Shown: piece by piece, positions 18,938-26,458 of the stretch
Layout: the number at the start of each line of letters is the position of its first letter
Numbering within the stretch: the stretch's first letter is position 1
NCBI RefSeq assembly: GCF_030362935.1
Contig: NZ_JAUCDY010000007.1
Location: forward strand, 1-64,000
From: Thiopseudomonas acetoxidans
Lineage (GTDB): Bacteria; Pseudomonadota; Gammaproteobacteria; Pseudomonadales; Pseudomonadaceae
Length of the DNA: 64,000 nucleotides
Reading direction: 5' to 3'
Made by a program: the position numbers and the translations under genes
The notes under the pieces: model-generated
The model's input: the letters and a program-made list of their open reading frames with translations, nothing else
Told to the model about the DNA's origin: nothing
Database searches by the model: none

Positions 18938-19144
18938 ATGCATAATGGTACTGTTAAGTGGTTTAACAACAGCAAGGGTTACGGTTTCGTCATTGCCGAG
19001 AATGATACAGAAGAGCTTTTTGCCCACTACTCTGCGATCCAAATGGATGGGTACAAGTACTTAAAAGCTGGACAGCCTGTGCGCTTTGAGCTCAAGCAGG
19101 GCCCCAAAGGAATGAATGCAGTCAACATTCGCCCTATCCGTTAA
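18938..19144 (+). CDS. cspD: Cold-shock domain protein CspD
   Basis: A 68-residue single-stranded nucleic-acid-binding protein; CspD of relatives inhibits replication in stationary phase. The RNP1-like GTVKWFNNSKGYGFV and the RNP2 region are intact. The ending with HYSAIQMDGYKYLKAGQPV and KQGPKGMNAVNI is the CspD form rather than CspA. AGGAG precedes the ATG. The neighbourhood clpA-clpS-cspD is conserved. Confidence 0.93.
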   Translation: MHNGTVKWFNNSKGYGFVIAENDTEELFAHYSAIQMDGYKYLKAGQPVRFELKQGPKGMNAVNIRPIR

Positions 19145-19437
19145 GCCTTTATAAGTTAGCACTCACCAAACGACAGGGACGTTTTGTGCGGCACTCAGCT
19201 AGAAGGTAACCTGTGCCGCCTATCGCACGCTGTTTGATTTCTTCCTTTCCTCAGGCTTCCATTTCTGACCGACCTAAACCTCAGCGTTTCCTTCAGTAAC
19301 GTTCATGCATGCCACTAAAGCCAAGGTGCGCCAGTTCACATAATCTGTTATAAATACGCGAAACTGGTGCAACAAAAATACGCACCCGCCTCTGTTAAGC
19401 ATACAAGGAGCATTTAGCCAGTCTACGCAGCAACCCA
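19145..19437. other. Gap upstream of the cyclase gene
   Basis: About 293 bases with stops in all three plus frames. No readable piece of the missing N-terminal CHASE2/transmembrane region of the next gene is present. An AAGGAG at 19405-19410 is too far (about 27 bases) from the GTG at 19438 to serve it. Confidence 0.6.
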
Positions 19438-21336
19438 GTGCAGCAAATACTCGAGCAAGCCAACCTCCCCGAAGCCGCACAGCAACAGCTACGTGAACAA
19501 CAGTCGCTGTTTGATCAAGACGCTATTTTCGCTAACTCCCTAGCCGGCAATACGGTCTTGGGGTATTTCTTTCATAATGACGGCCAATCCAGCGGTCAAC
19601 TGCCCTTTCCTTTCTATCAGCTCGACGCTGAACAGCTGCACAATCAACTGCTAAAAATGCATAACTACAGCAGTAACATCCCCCTGCTCGCCAATCATGC
19701 TTTGGAGCAAGGTTTTGTCGTTACGCAAGCCGATATCGATGGTGTTATTCGCCGCCTGCCTTTGGTTATCGAACATCAGGGGGATACCTATGCCAGTTTT
19801 TCCTTGGTCATGGCACAACTGGCGCTAGGCGAACCTTGGCTAAAGCTAAAACTGGTAGATAACGGTGCCCAGTTTGTCGCCACTGAGATTGACATAGGCA
19901 CTGCCGTAACAGTGCCCGTCGCTGCTGATGCCAGCATGCTGGTGCCTTTTCGTGGTGGTGCGCGTTCATACCCGACGCTGTCGGCCACGCGCATTATGCG
20001 CAGCGACTTAAGCACTGCAGAACAAGCCGCGGTACAAGGCGCGATTATTCTTATTGGCACCTCAGCTATGGGTTTATCGGACTTGCGCACCATTGTGCTG
20101 CAAACCAATTACCCCGGTGTGGAAGCCCATGCCAACGTTATCGATGCGTTACTGCAAGCGGCCATGGGTGAGTCGGTCTTCTATTATGAACCTGACTGGG
20201 CTCCGGCAGCCTCGTTACTGCTCTTGCTGGTCACTGGCATGGTGCTGGCGGTTATTTTGCCGGGCCGCAGCCCGCTGTGGATGCTGCTGTATAGCGTGCT
20301 GGGCTTGAGCTGGGTGGTAGGGCTGAACTTTTATCTGTGGCAAGCTCACCACCTAGCCCTGCCTTTGGCATTGCAGTTATTACTGGTGCTGGGTTTGTCT
20401 TTATTTAACTTAGCCTTGGGCTTTTTTGCCAGCAACCGCCACCGCCGCGAAGTGCAAGAGCTGTTTGGCGCTTACGTGCCGCCGGCCTATGTCGAACGCT
20501 TACTAGAAGACCCCAAAGCAGCCAGCATGGAAGGCGAACAGCGTAAAATGACGGTGTTGTTTGCTGACATCATGGGTTTTACCACCCTGTCTGAGGCGTT
20601 AACCACGGCCGAGCTCAAACAGCTGCTTAACCGCTACCTGACTAAAGTCACCGAGGTGATTTTTGCCCATCAAGGTACTATTGATAAGTATGTGGGTGAT
20701 ATGGTCATGGCATTCTGGAATGCCCCACTCGATGATCCGCAGCATGCACAAAATGCGGTACTGGCAGCACTGGCCATGCAGCAACAAACGGCTTTATTAA
20801 GCCAAGAGTTTATCGAAAGTGGCTTGCCCGCGTTAGAAATCGGCATTGGTCTCAACACCGGCCCCATGAACGTGGGCGACATGGGCTCGCACTATCGTCG
20901 CGCTTACACCGTACTGGGTGATGCTGTGAACCTAGGCAGCCGCATTGAAAGCATTACGCGCTACTACAGCGCGCAGATTCTGGTGAGTGACGCCACCCAA
21001 GAGCAGTGTCCCGACATCATATTTCTTCCTGTGGACCGCATCCAAGTCAAAGGAAAAACCGAACCCGTCGAGGTGTTTGAGCCGCTCTGCTCACGGCAGG
21101 ACGCAAACGAGCAGTTACTACACAAGGTGGCCACCTTTACTCAGGCTCTGCAGGCTTATCGCCAGCAGGACTTTAACGCCGCCAGCCAGCTCCTGCAGCA
21201 GTTACTCAATAACGCAGCGCAACAGCCCGATAACCACAGTGCTTTGTATCAACTTTATCTTGAGCGCTGCACTGACTTTATCCAAAACCCGCCGGCAGCT
21301 GATTGGCAAGCGGTGTTTATTCATACTAATAAGTGA
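19438..21336 (+). CDS. CHASE2-type class III nucleotide cyclase, probably 5'-truncated
   Basis: Membrane cyclase predicted to make cAMP. From a GTG at 19438 it is 632 residues. Residues 1-235 match the later part of a periplasmic CHASE2 sensor, and three membrane segments follow (about 250-335). The class III catalytic domain (about 375-555) has VLFADIMGFTTLSE and DKYVGDMVMAFWNAP with both metal aspartates, YTVLGDAVNLGSRIE with the Asn and Arg of the transition state, and IQVKGKTEPVEV with the substrate lysine. Full-length relatives carry a first membrane helix and about 100 more residues at the N-terminus. Here an in-frame stop lies at 19396 and no ribosome binding site is seen. A GAF-GAF-HD-GYP gene follows after 10 bases. 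Confidence 0.8.
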   Translation: MQQILEQANLPEAAQQQLREQQSLFDQDAIFANSLAGNTVLGYFFHNDGQSSGQLPFPFYQLDAEQLHNQLLKMHNYSSNIPLLANHALEQGFVVTQADIDGVIRRLPLVIEHQGDTYASFSLVMAQLALGEPWLKLKLVDNGAQFVATEIDIGTAVTVPVAADASMLVPFRGGARSYPTLSATRIMRSDLSTAEQAAVQGAIILIGTSAMGLSDLRTIVLQTNYPGVEAHANVIDALLQAAMGESVFYYEPDWAPAASLLLLLVTGMVLAVILPGRSPLWMLLYSVLGLSWVVGLNFYLWQAHHLALPLALQLLLVLGLSLFNLALGFFASNRHRREVQELFGAYVPPAYVERLLEDPKAASMEGEQRKMTVLFADIMGFTTLSEALTTAELKQLLNRYLTKVTEVIFAHQGTIDKYVGDMVMAFWNAPLDDPQHAQNAVLAALAMQQQTALLSQEFIESGLPALEIGIGLNTGPMNVGDMGSHYRRAYTVLGDAVNLGSRIESITRYYSAQILVSDATQEQCPDIIFLPVDRIQVKGKTEPVEVFEPLCSRQDANEQLLHKVATFTQALQAYRQQDFNAASQLLQQLLNNAAQQPDNHSALYQLYLERCTDFIQNPPAADWQAVFIHTNK

Positions 21337-21346
21337 GTATCAAAAC

Positions 21347-23491
21347 ATGGTTACCCCAGAAGTACGCCAGAAAAACCTGCTAGACAGAGTCAATCCGCAA
21401 CAGGATATGACGCGCCTGTGCGCGCTAATTCTAGAAGAAGCACGCACTCTTACAGGTGCGGATGGCGGTACTCTTTACCTGTGCCAAGGCGAAGGGCGTG
21501 AGCAGCAACTGGATTTTGCCATTATCCGTAACTCAAGCCTAGGTATAAAAATGGGCGATGTAAGCGGTCGCCCCTTGGAGTACCCGGCCATTCCCCTGTA
21601 TATCGACGATCAGCCTAACTATCAGCATATGGCCAGCTATGCCGCACTAACCGGTAAGCTGCTTAACATCGCGGATGTATACCAGCAAAAAGACTTTGAT
21701 TTTTCCGGCACTCAGAAATTCGACCAGCGTTTGGGCTATCACACTCAATCCGTACTGACGTTACCCCTACTGACGCGCAGCGGTGAGCTGGTAGCAGTAT
21801 TGCAACTATTAAACGCCACCAATGAGCATGGCGAAACCATCCCGTTTGCACCCTCTTTAGAGCCCTTGGTGCAAACCCTAGCGCAATTAGCAGCGATTGC
21901 TGTACAGCAGCAACACATCATGCAAGACCAGCAAGCGCTGCTGATCACTCTATCCGGTGAGCCCAATACCACTCAGCTGTTGCTGCGTATTTTGCAAGAA
22001 GCACAAAACATCACCCACGCTGATGGCGGTACGCTGTATTTGTTGCGCGATCAAAACGGCTCAGCACGACTCGATTTCACGCTAATGCATAACCATAGTC
22101 TGGGCATAGCTTTGGGTGGCGACTCTGCGCCTATTCAAGCGCCGCCCATAGAACTGTACTTAGCTGATGGTACACCCAACCACCACCATGTTGCCTCCTA
22201 TGCAGCGCTGACCAAAGAAGTAGTCAGCATCGACAATGCTTACACCAATACCGAGTTTGACTTCTCCGGCACCAAGGCTTTTGATCAGCTGAAAAACTAC
22301 CGTACCATTTCGTTGCTCGCACTGCCGCTGCTTAATCACGCCCACGAAGTGATAGGTGTATTACAGCTGGTTAATGCTAAAGATCCGCACACGGGCGAGA
22401 CCGTGCCTTTCTCCGCAGACACTGCACCTTTGATCCGTGCTTTAGCCCGTTATGCAGCCATTGCACTTAACAACCAACTATTGGTTGAAGAACACAAAAA
22501 CCTGCTGGATGCCTTTATCAAAGCCATTGCTACTGCCATTGATGCCAAAAGCCCGCACACCTCAGGCCATTGCCAGCGTGTGCCGCTGCTCACTGAGCTA
22601 ATTGCCCAAGCGGCTTGCGAGGATCAAAGCACCTTTGCTGATTTTGAGCTTGATGCCGATGGCTGGTATGAACTGCAAGTCGCCGCGTGGCTACATGATT
22701 GCGGCAAACTGGCCACACCCAATTCGGTGCTGGATAAGTCCACCAAACTGCACTGCCTCAATGATCGTATTCATCACGTAGAAAGCCGTTTTGCCGCTCT
22801 GCGCCAGCAAGTTGAAGCCGATTACTGGCAAGCCATGGCACAGGAACCTACCGCTGAAAAAGTGCATCAACAACAACGCCAAGCGCGTCTTAACCAATTA
22901 GCCGATGATCTGAGTTTTTTGCAGACCGCCAATCAGGGCGGTGAATTTATGCACCAAGACCACCAAGCGCGCGTACGCTCAATCGCCCAACAACAATGGT
23001 ACGACCATCAAGGTAAACTGCAGCCGTTATTGAGCGCGGATGAAGTGGAGAACCTCTGTATTGAGCGCGGTACTCTAACGCAAGCCGAGCGCGATATTAT
23101 CAACGACCATATGCGCGTCACCATTGAAATGCTGGAGTCCTTGCCGTTCCCGCGCAAGCTACGCCGTGTGCCTGAATACGCTGGGGGTCACCATGAAAAA
23201 ATGGACGGCAGTGGCTTCCCGCGCGGTTTAACCCGCGAGCAAATGTCTATTCCGGCGCGCATGATGGCGATTGCGGATATTTTCGAGGCATTAACCGCGC
23301 AAGATAGACCCTATAAAGCACCCATGAAAATATCCCAAGCGTTGTCTATATTGCAGCGGATGCGCGACAACAACCATATTGATCCAGACTTATACACTTT
23401 ATTTTTAGAGCAGCGCGTATGGGAAACCTACGCGCACAAGGCATTAGCGCCAGAGCAGTTGGATGTAGTCGATCCAGCCGCTTACCGATAG
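21347..23491 (+). CDS. GAF-GAF-HD-GYP phosphodiesterase-type signalling protein
   Basis: A predicted 714-residue cytoplasmic protein starting at the ATG 21347, just past the cyclase stop. Two repeated GAF domains occupy about 15-185 and 190-370. Each has an ADGGTLYL start, an NxSLGI segment and a DFDFSGT or EFDFSGT motif followed by a KFDQ or AFDQ block. The C-terminal HD-GYP domain (about 385-700) has HTSGHCQRV, AWLHDCGKLATP, GHHEKMDGSGFPRGL (GFP replaces GYP) and DIFEALTAQDRPYK. It should hydrolyse cyclic di-GMP. A long insertion separates the HD and the GYP parts. Close coupling to the cyclase suggests that the GAF domains sense a cyclic mononucleotide, which is inference. Confidence 0.88.
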   Translation: MVTPEVRQKNLLDRVNPQQDMTRLCALILEEARTLTGADGGTLYLCQGEGREQQLDFAIIRNSSLGIKMGDVSGRPLEYPAIPLYIDDQPNYQHMASYAALTGKLLNIADVYQQKDFDFSGTQKFDQRLGYHTQSVLTLPLLTRSGELVAVLQLLNATNEHGETIPFAPSLEPLVQTLAQLAAIAVQQQHIMQDQQALLITLSGEPNTTQLLLRILQEAQNITHADGGTLYLLRDQNGSARLDFTLMHNHSLGIALGGDSAPIQAPPIELYLADGTPNHHHVASYAALTKEVVSIDNAYTNTEFDFSGTKAFDQLKNYRTISLLALPLLNHAHEVIGVLQLVNAKDPHTGETVPFSADTAPLIRALARYAAIALNNQLLVEEHKNLLDAFIKAIATAIDAKSPHTSGHCQRVPLLTELIAQAACEDQSTFADFELDADGWYELQVAAWLHDCGKLATPNSVLDKSTKLHCLNDRIHHVESRFAALRQQVEADYWQAMAQEPTAEKVHQQQRQARLNQLADDLSFLQTANQGGEFMHQDHQARVRSIAQQQWYDHQGKLQPLLSADEVENLCIERGTLTQAERDIINDHMRVTIEMLESLPFPRKLRRVPEYAGGHHEKMDGSGFPRGLTREQMSIPARMMAIADIFEALTAQDRPYKAPMKISQALSILQRMRDNNHIDPDLYTLFLEQRVWETYAHKALAPEQLDVVDPAAYR

Positions 23492-23494
23492 GCT

Positions 23495-23830
23495 TTAGCT
23501 GATATGCATCAGCGCACCATATACCAGCGCGCTGATTGAAACAGCCAAGGCTAAGGATGAAGTAAGGTGTTTTACCCAATAAACCGTCGTCGCCCCTAGC
23601 AGTGCGGCAACCAGCTGTGTCGGTTGCTGTGGATTCAGCATAGGCATAAAAGAAACCACCAACAATGCCGCAATTGCAGCCGGTCCAACACCCTGTAATA
23701 TGCGTACTACAAACACCGAGACCGCTTTGCGCTGCCCCGTTTGCCAACTAAGGATATACAAAGGTAGATAACGCAATAAAAAAGTGCCTAACCCGCATAA
23801 AGCCAGCAACACAAACTCATGCACTGTCAT
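23495..23830 (-). CDS. azlD: Branched-chain amino acid exporter small subunit AzlD
   Basis: A 111-residue membrane protein with about four hydrophobic segments, partner of AzlC. The family start FVLLALCGLGTFLLRYLPL and ILQGVGPAAIAALLVVS are visible. Its start overlaps the azlC stop by 14 bases. The pair exports branched-chain amino acids or analogues. Its 3' end converges on the HD-GYP gene with three bases between them. Confidence 0.88.
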   Translation of the reverse strand: MTVHEFVLLALCGLGTFLLRYLPLYILSWQTGQRKAVSVFVVRILQGVGPAAIAALLVVSFMPMLNPQQPTQLVAALLGATTVYWVKHLTSSLALAVSISALVYGALMHIS

Positions 23831-24515
23831 TGCGCCCTCCTACACTCGCCAATACCGCACCGGCAAGCATGGCAATCACCAATACATAATGAACCGGCAA
23901 AATACTGACTAATAACACTGCTATCACCGTCGCACCACAGAGGCTAAGCCAGTGCTTTTTAGGCTGCATATCCAACAACAACGCTAAAAACAAAGCCGGC
24001 AAAACAAAATTAAGTGCTTCAGTGACAAATATGGGCGCATTCTGCAGCACATGATTAAACACAACGCCCAGCACTGTTCCGCCTACCCAAGCAAGGTAAG
24101 CGCCCAGCTGTAAGCCCACATACCAAGCTTCACGCGCTGCTGGGCTTTGTTGCCCTAACTTAGCCACCGCGCTGGCAAACACCTCATCGGTTAAGCCAAA
24201 TGACCAAACGGCTAGCGGCAATCTGCGCGGCACAGCCGTTAGCTGTCCGTATAGCGCTGGACCATAAAAAAGATGTCTGGCGTTCATTAACAACACCGCT
24301 GGTACAGCAACCCACCAAGCCGCACCGGAAACCAGCAGCGCAATAAGAATAAACTGACTGGCCCCAGCAAATACCAAGACCGAGGTAAGAATAACCACCA
24401 TCGGCGACAGGCCGGCCGCTATTGCTGCAACCCCAAAAGAAATGGCTACTGGCACATACCCTGCACCAATAGCCATGCTATCCACTAACCCGCGCGCAAA
24501 GTAACGCCCTTGCAT
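23817..24515 (-). CDS. azlC: Branched-chain amino acid exporter large subunit AzlC
   Basis: A 232-residue inner-membrane protein with about seven hydrophobic segments. Family sequence includes GLVDSMAIGAGYVPVAISFG at the N-terminus, VFAGASQFILIALL near 65 and NARHLFYGPAL near 100, followed by FGLTDEVFA. It forms a two-gene unit with azlD. I see no dedicated regulator of the Lrp/AsnC type next to it. Confidence 0.9.
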   Translation of the reverse strand: MQGRYFARGLVDSMAIGAGYVPVAISFGVAAIAAGLSPMVVILTSVLVFAGASQFILIALLVSGAAWWVAVPAVLLMNARHLFYGPALYGQLTAVPRRLPLAVWSFGLTDEVFASAVAKLGQQSPAAREAWYVGLQLGAYLAWVGGTVLGVVFNHVLQNAPIFVTEALNFVLPALFLALLLDMQPKKHWLSLCGATVIAVLLVSILPVHYVLVIAMLAGAVLASVGGRNDSA

Positions 24516-24586
24516 ACAGCCCCCATACTTATCAGGCGCGAATTATATAGCATTAATCCTAGCGCTGTATGCTGGTGTTATTTTCT

Positions 24587-25249
24587 TTAAAAGTCCTCAA
24601 CCGGCTGCTGCATATTTTGCTTAACTTTTATAGAGGTGAGTCTAGGCTGGTTAAAACTAACGAACATATAACTACCTTCCTCGTTCTCTACCACACGGAA
24701 GTCAGCCTCACGCGTGCCTACAGGTAAAGTCTGCACAGCATCAACCACATTTTTCTTGCCTTCAAACTCCCGAGCTTGTCCTTCGATAAAAATATAGGTC
24801 AGCTCGCCACGCTCAAGACTTAAGCTTTCAAACGCGTTCACTTTCGCATCGTAATCCGCCCTATCTTGAACAGTACGCGCAAGCTCAAGCAGATCAAGAC
24901 GCTCGGTATCACTGTCCATAGCAGTTAACGTAAAGGTTTTAGCAAGAGCGCCAGCTATTTGATAATAAAGCTGATCTTCATACTCATCAGCTAACATCAC
25001 TGAAATAAGTTTGTCACCCATAAAATAAAAAACCGCCCCAAACTCATGTCCAATAAAATCAACTGAGTCCAGGCATAACGCTTCACGCCCAAAGTCTGTC
25101 GAGCAATCGTAAAAACCTTCCTTTGCTAAAAACTCACTTTTTGCTTGATTGTATTCATAGGATTTAAACAGTTTGGCTGTTTGTTGTTGTGCGCTAGCTG
25201 GTAAGGCCAAAGTGGCCGTGATGAAAAAAAGTGCTAAATATTTGTACAT
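24587..25249 (-). CDS. Unknown secreted protein
   Basis: A 220-residue protein that I do not recognise. A signal peptide is clear: MYKYLALFFITATLALPASAQQ with cleavage after ASA. The mature part is acidic and has two cysteines ten residues apart (FYDCSTDF and EALCLDSVD) that could form a disulphide in the periplasm. Aromatic strands such as GAVFYFMGDKLISVML and GSYMFVSFNQPRLTSI suggest a beta-rich fold. It lies alone between azlC and the MITE, with about 70 and 50 bases of flank. There is no repeat, lipobox or membrane anchor beyond the signal. Confidence 0.78.
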   Translation of the reverse strand: MYKYLALFFITATLALPASAQQQTAKLFKSYEYNQAKSEFLAKEGFYDCSTDFGREALCLDSVDFIGHEFGAVFYFMGDKLISVMLADEYEDQLYYQIAGALAKTFTLTAMDSDTERLDLLELARTVQDRADYDAKVNAFESLSLERGELTYIFIEGQAREFEGKKNVVDAVQTLPVGTREADFRVVENEEGSYMFVSFNQPRLTSIKVKQNMQQPVEDF

Positions 25250-25298
25250 TATTTTTCTCTTAAAGCGTTTAAAGTTGTTGTGCTTGGCAAAACCCTAA

Positions 25299-25438
25299 GG
25301 AAGCGCTGAATAATGTTGGCGAGGCAGTCAGGGCAAGGCAAAAATCGGCGAAAAAGCGCAGTTTACTGGTAGTAAATGAGCATTTTGAGCCGATTTTTAA
25401 CGCAGCTCTGACAACGCAGGTAATTATTCAGTGTTTCC
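25299..25438. mobile_element. 140-bp MITE with 4-bp target duplication
   Basis: The terminal inverted repeats GGAAGCGCTGAATAAT and ATTATTCAGTGTTTCC match at 14 of 16 positions. The element is flanked by CTAA on both sides (25295-25298 and 25439-25442). Internally AAAAATCGGC pairs with GCCGATTTTT around the centre TTTACTGGTAGTAAA, so most of the element folds back on itself. It encodes nothing and fits a miniature inverted-repeat transposable element mobilised in trans. The right-hand CTAA contains the TAG stop of the neighbouring gene, so insertion left that protein intact. Confidence 0.82.
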
Positions 25439-26458
25439 CTAACGCCAAATACCCGTGTTTTCGCGATAGGTTTTCATTACTTCAACATAGTTGGCACGGT
25501 CATAAGCACTTGGGTCGATAGCTCGCTGGCGACTCACACTGCCTTTAAGCTGAGCAACGGACTCATACTCATTGTCAACCATCCACTGCTCAAGATCATG
25601 CAACAGTCGTGAAATAGCACTGGGGCCTTCTTTAAGCAAAACACTGCACACATGCGTGATATCAGCACCCGCCATTAAAGCTTTCAGCACATCATTCACC
25701 GTATGAATACCGCCCGTCACCGCCATCGACAGCTTAACCTTGTCGTACAGCGTCGCCACCCAAGTGATGCGCAGCAGGCTTTCATAGCTAGACGACAGGC
25801 TTAGCGCTGGCTCCACCTCGCGAGTAAAGAGGTTAATATTGGGCTGATAAAAACGGTTAAACAACGACACCCCATCCGCGCCAGCGGTCTCTAAACTGCG
25901 CACAAAGTGCCCCACCGAGCTAAATTGCGACGACAGCTTCATTGTCACCGGCAAGCTTACATGCTGTTTAAGCTGTTTGAGTAAATCGATATAGCGTTGC
26001 TCTACCTGTGCGCCCGACTCTTCCACATTGGTCGCCACGTAATAAACGTTCAGCTCCAGCGCATCACAGCCAGCTTCTTCTAACTGTTTGGAATGCTCAA
26101 TCCAACCCTGCTGGGACACACCATTAAGGCTAGCAATAATGGGAATCTCCAAGCTCTTTTTTAACAGCTGGATGTGCTCTAGATACTCATCCAGCTCAGT
26201 GCGAAAGCAGCTGTCATCATGTACGGGCAAAAATGAATCTGCCTCACCAAAGCCGATATTTTGCTCATGCAAAAAGCGCATGGCGGCTTCTTCACTTGCA
26301 ATGATGCTTTCTTCAAACAGCGAGTGCAGCACCAGTGCCGAAGCGCCTTGGTCTTCCAGCTGTTTGGCGCTATCAAAATCGCGTGATAAAGGTGACGACG
26401 ATGGCACGAGCGGATTTTTTAACTGCAAACCCAAATACTGGGTACTTAAATCAATCAT
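25439..26458 (-). CDS. Dihydroorotate dehydrogenase-like flavoprotein
   Basis: A TIM-barrel protein of 339 residues from the ATG at 26458, which has GGAGAAAG upstream; a start 8 codons earlier lies inside nifJ and is less likely. It opens MIDLSTQYLGLQLKNPLVPSS and has the FMN-barrel features SLNGVSQQGWIE, ELNVYYVATN, TMKLSSQFSS and AVTGGIHTVNDVLKALMAGAD. Members of this group are found next to pyruvate:ferredoxin oxidoreductase genes. The true substrate is not established, and the pyrimidine-pathway PyrD of pseudomonads is a different protein. It overlaps the nifJ stop by 8 bases. Confidence 0.87.
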   Translation of the reverse strand: MIDLSTQYLGLQLKNPLVPSSSPLSRDFDSAKQLEDQGASALVLHSLFEESIIASEEAAMRFLHEQNIGFGEADSFLPVHDDSCFRTELDEYLEHIQLLKKSLEIPIIASLNGVSQQGWIEHSKQLEEAGCDALELNVYYVATNVEESGAQVEQRYIDLLKQLKQHVSLPVTMKLSSQFSSVGHFVRSLETAGADGVSLFNRFYQPNINLFTREVEPALSLSSSYESLLRITWVATLYDKVKLSMAVTGGIHTVNDVLKALMAGADITHVCSVLLKEGPSAISRLLHDLEQWMVDNEYESVAQLKGSVSRQRAIDPSAYDRANYVEVMKTYRENTGIWR

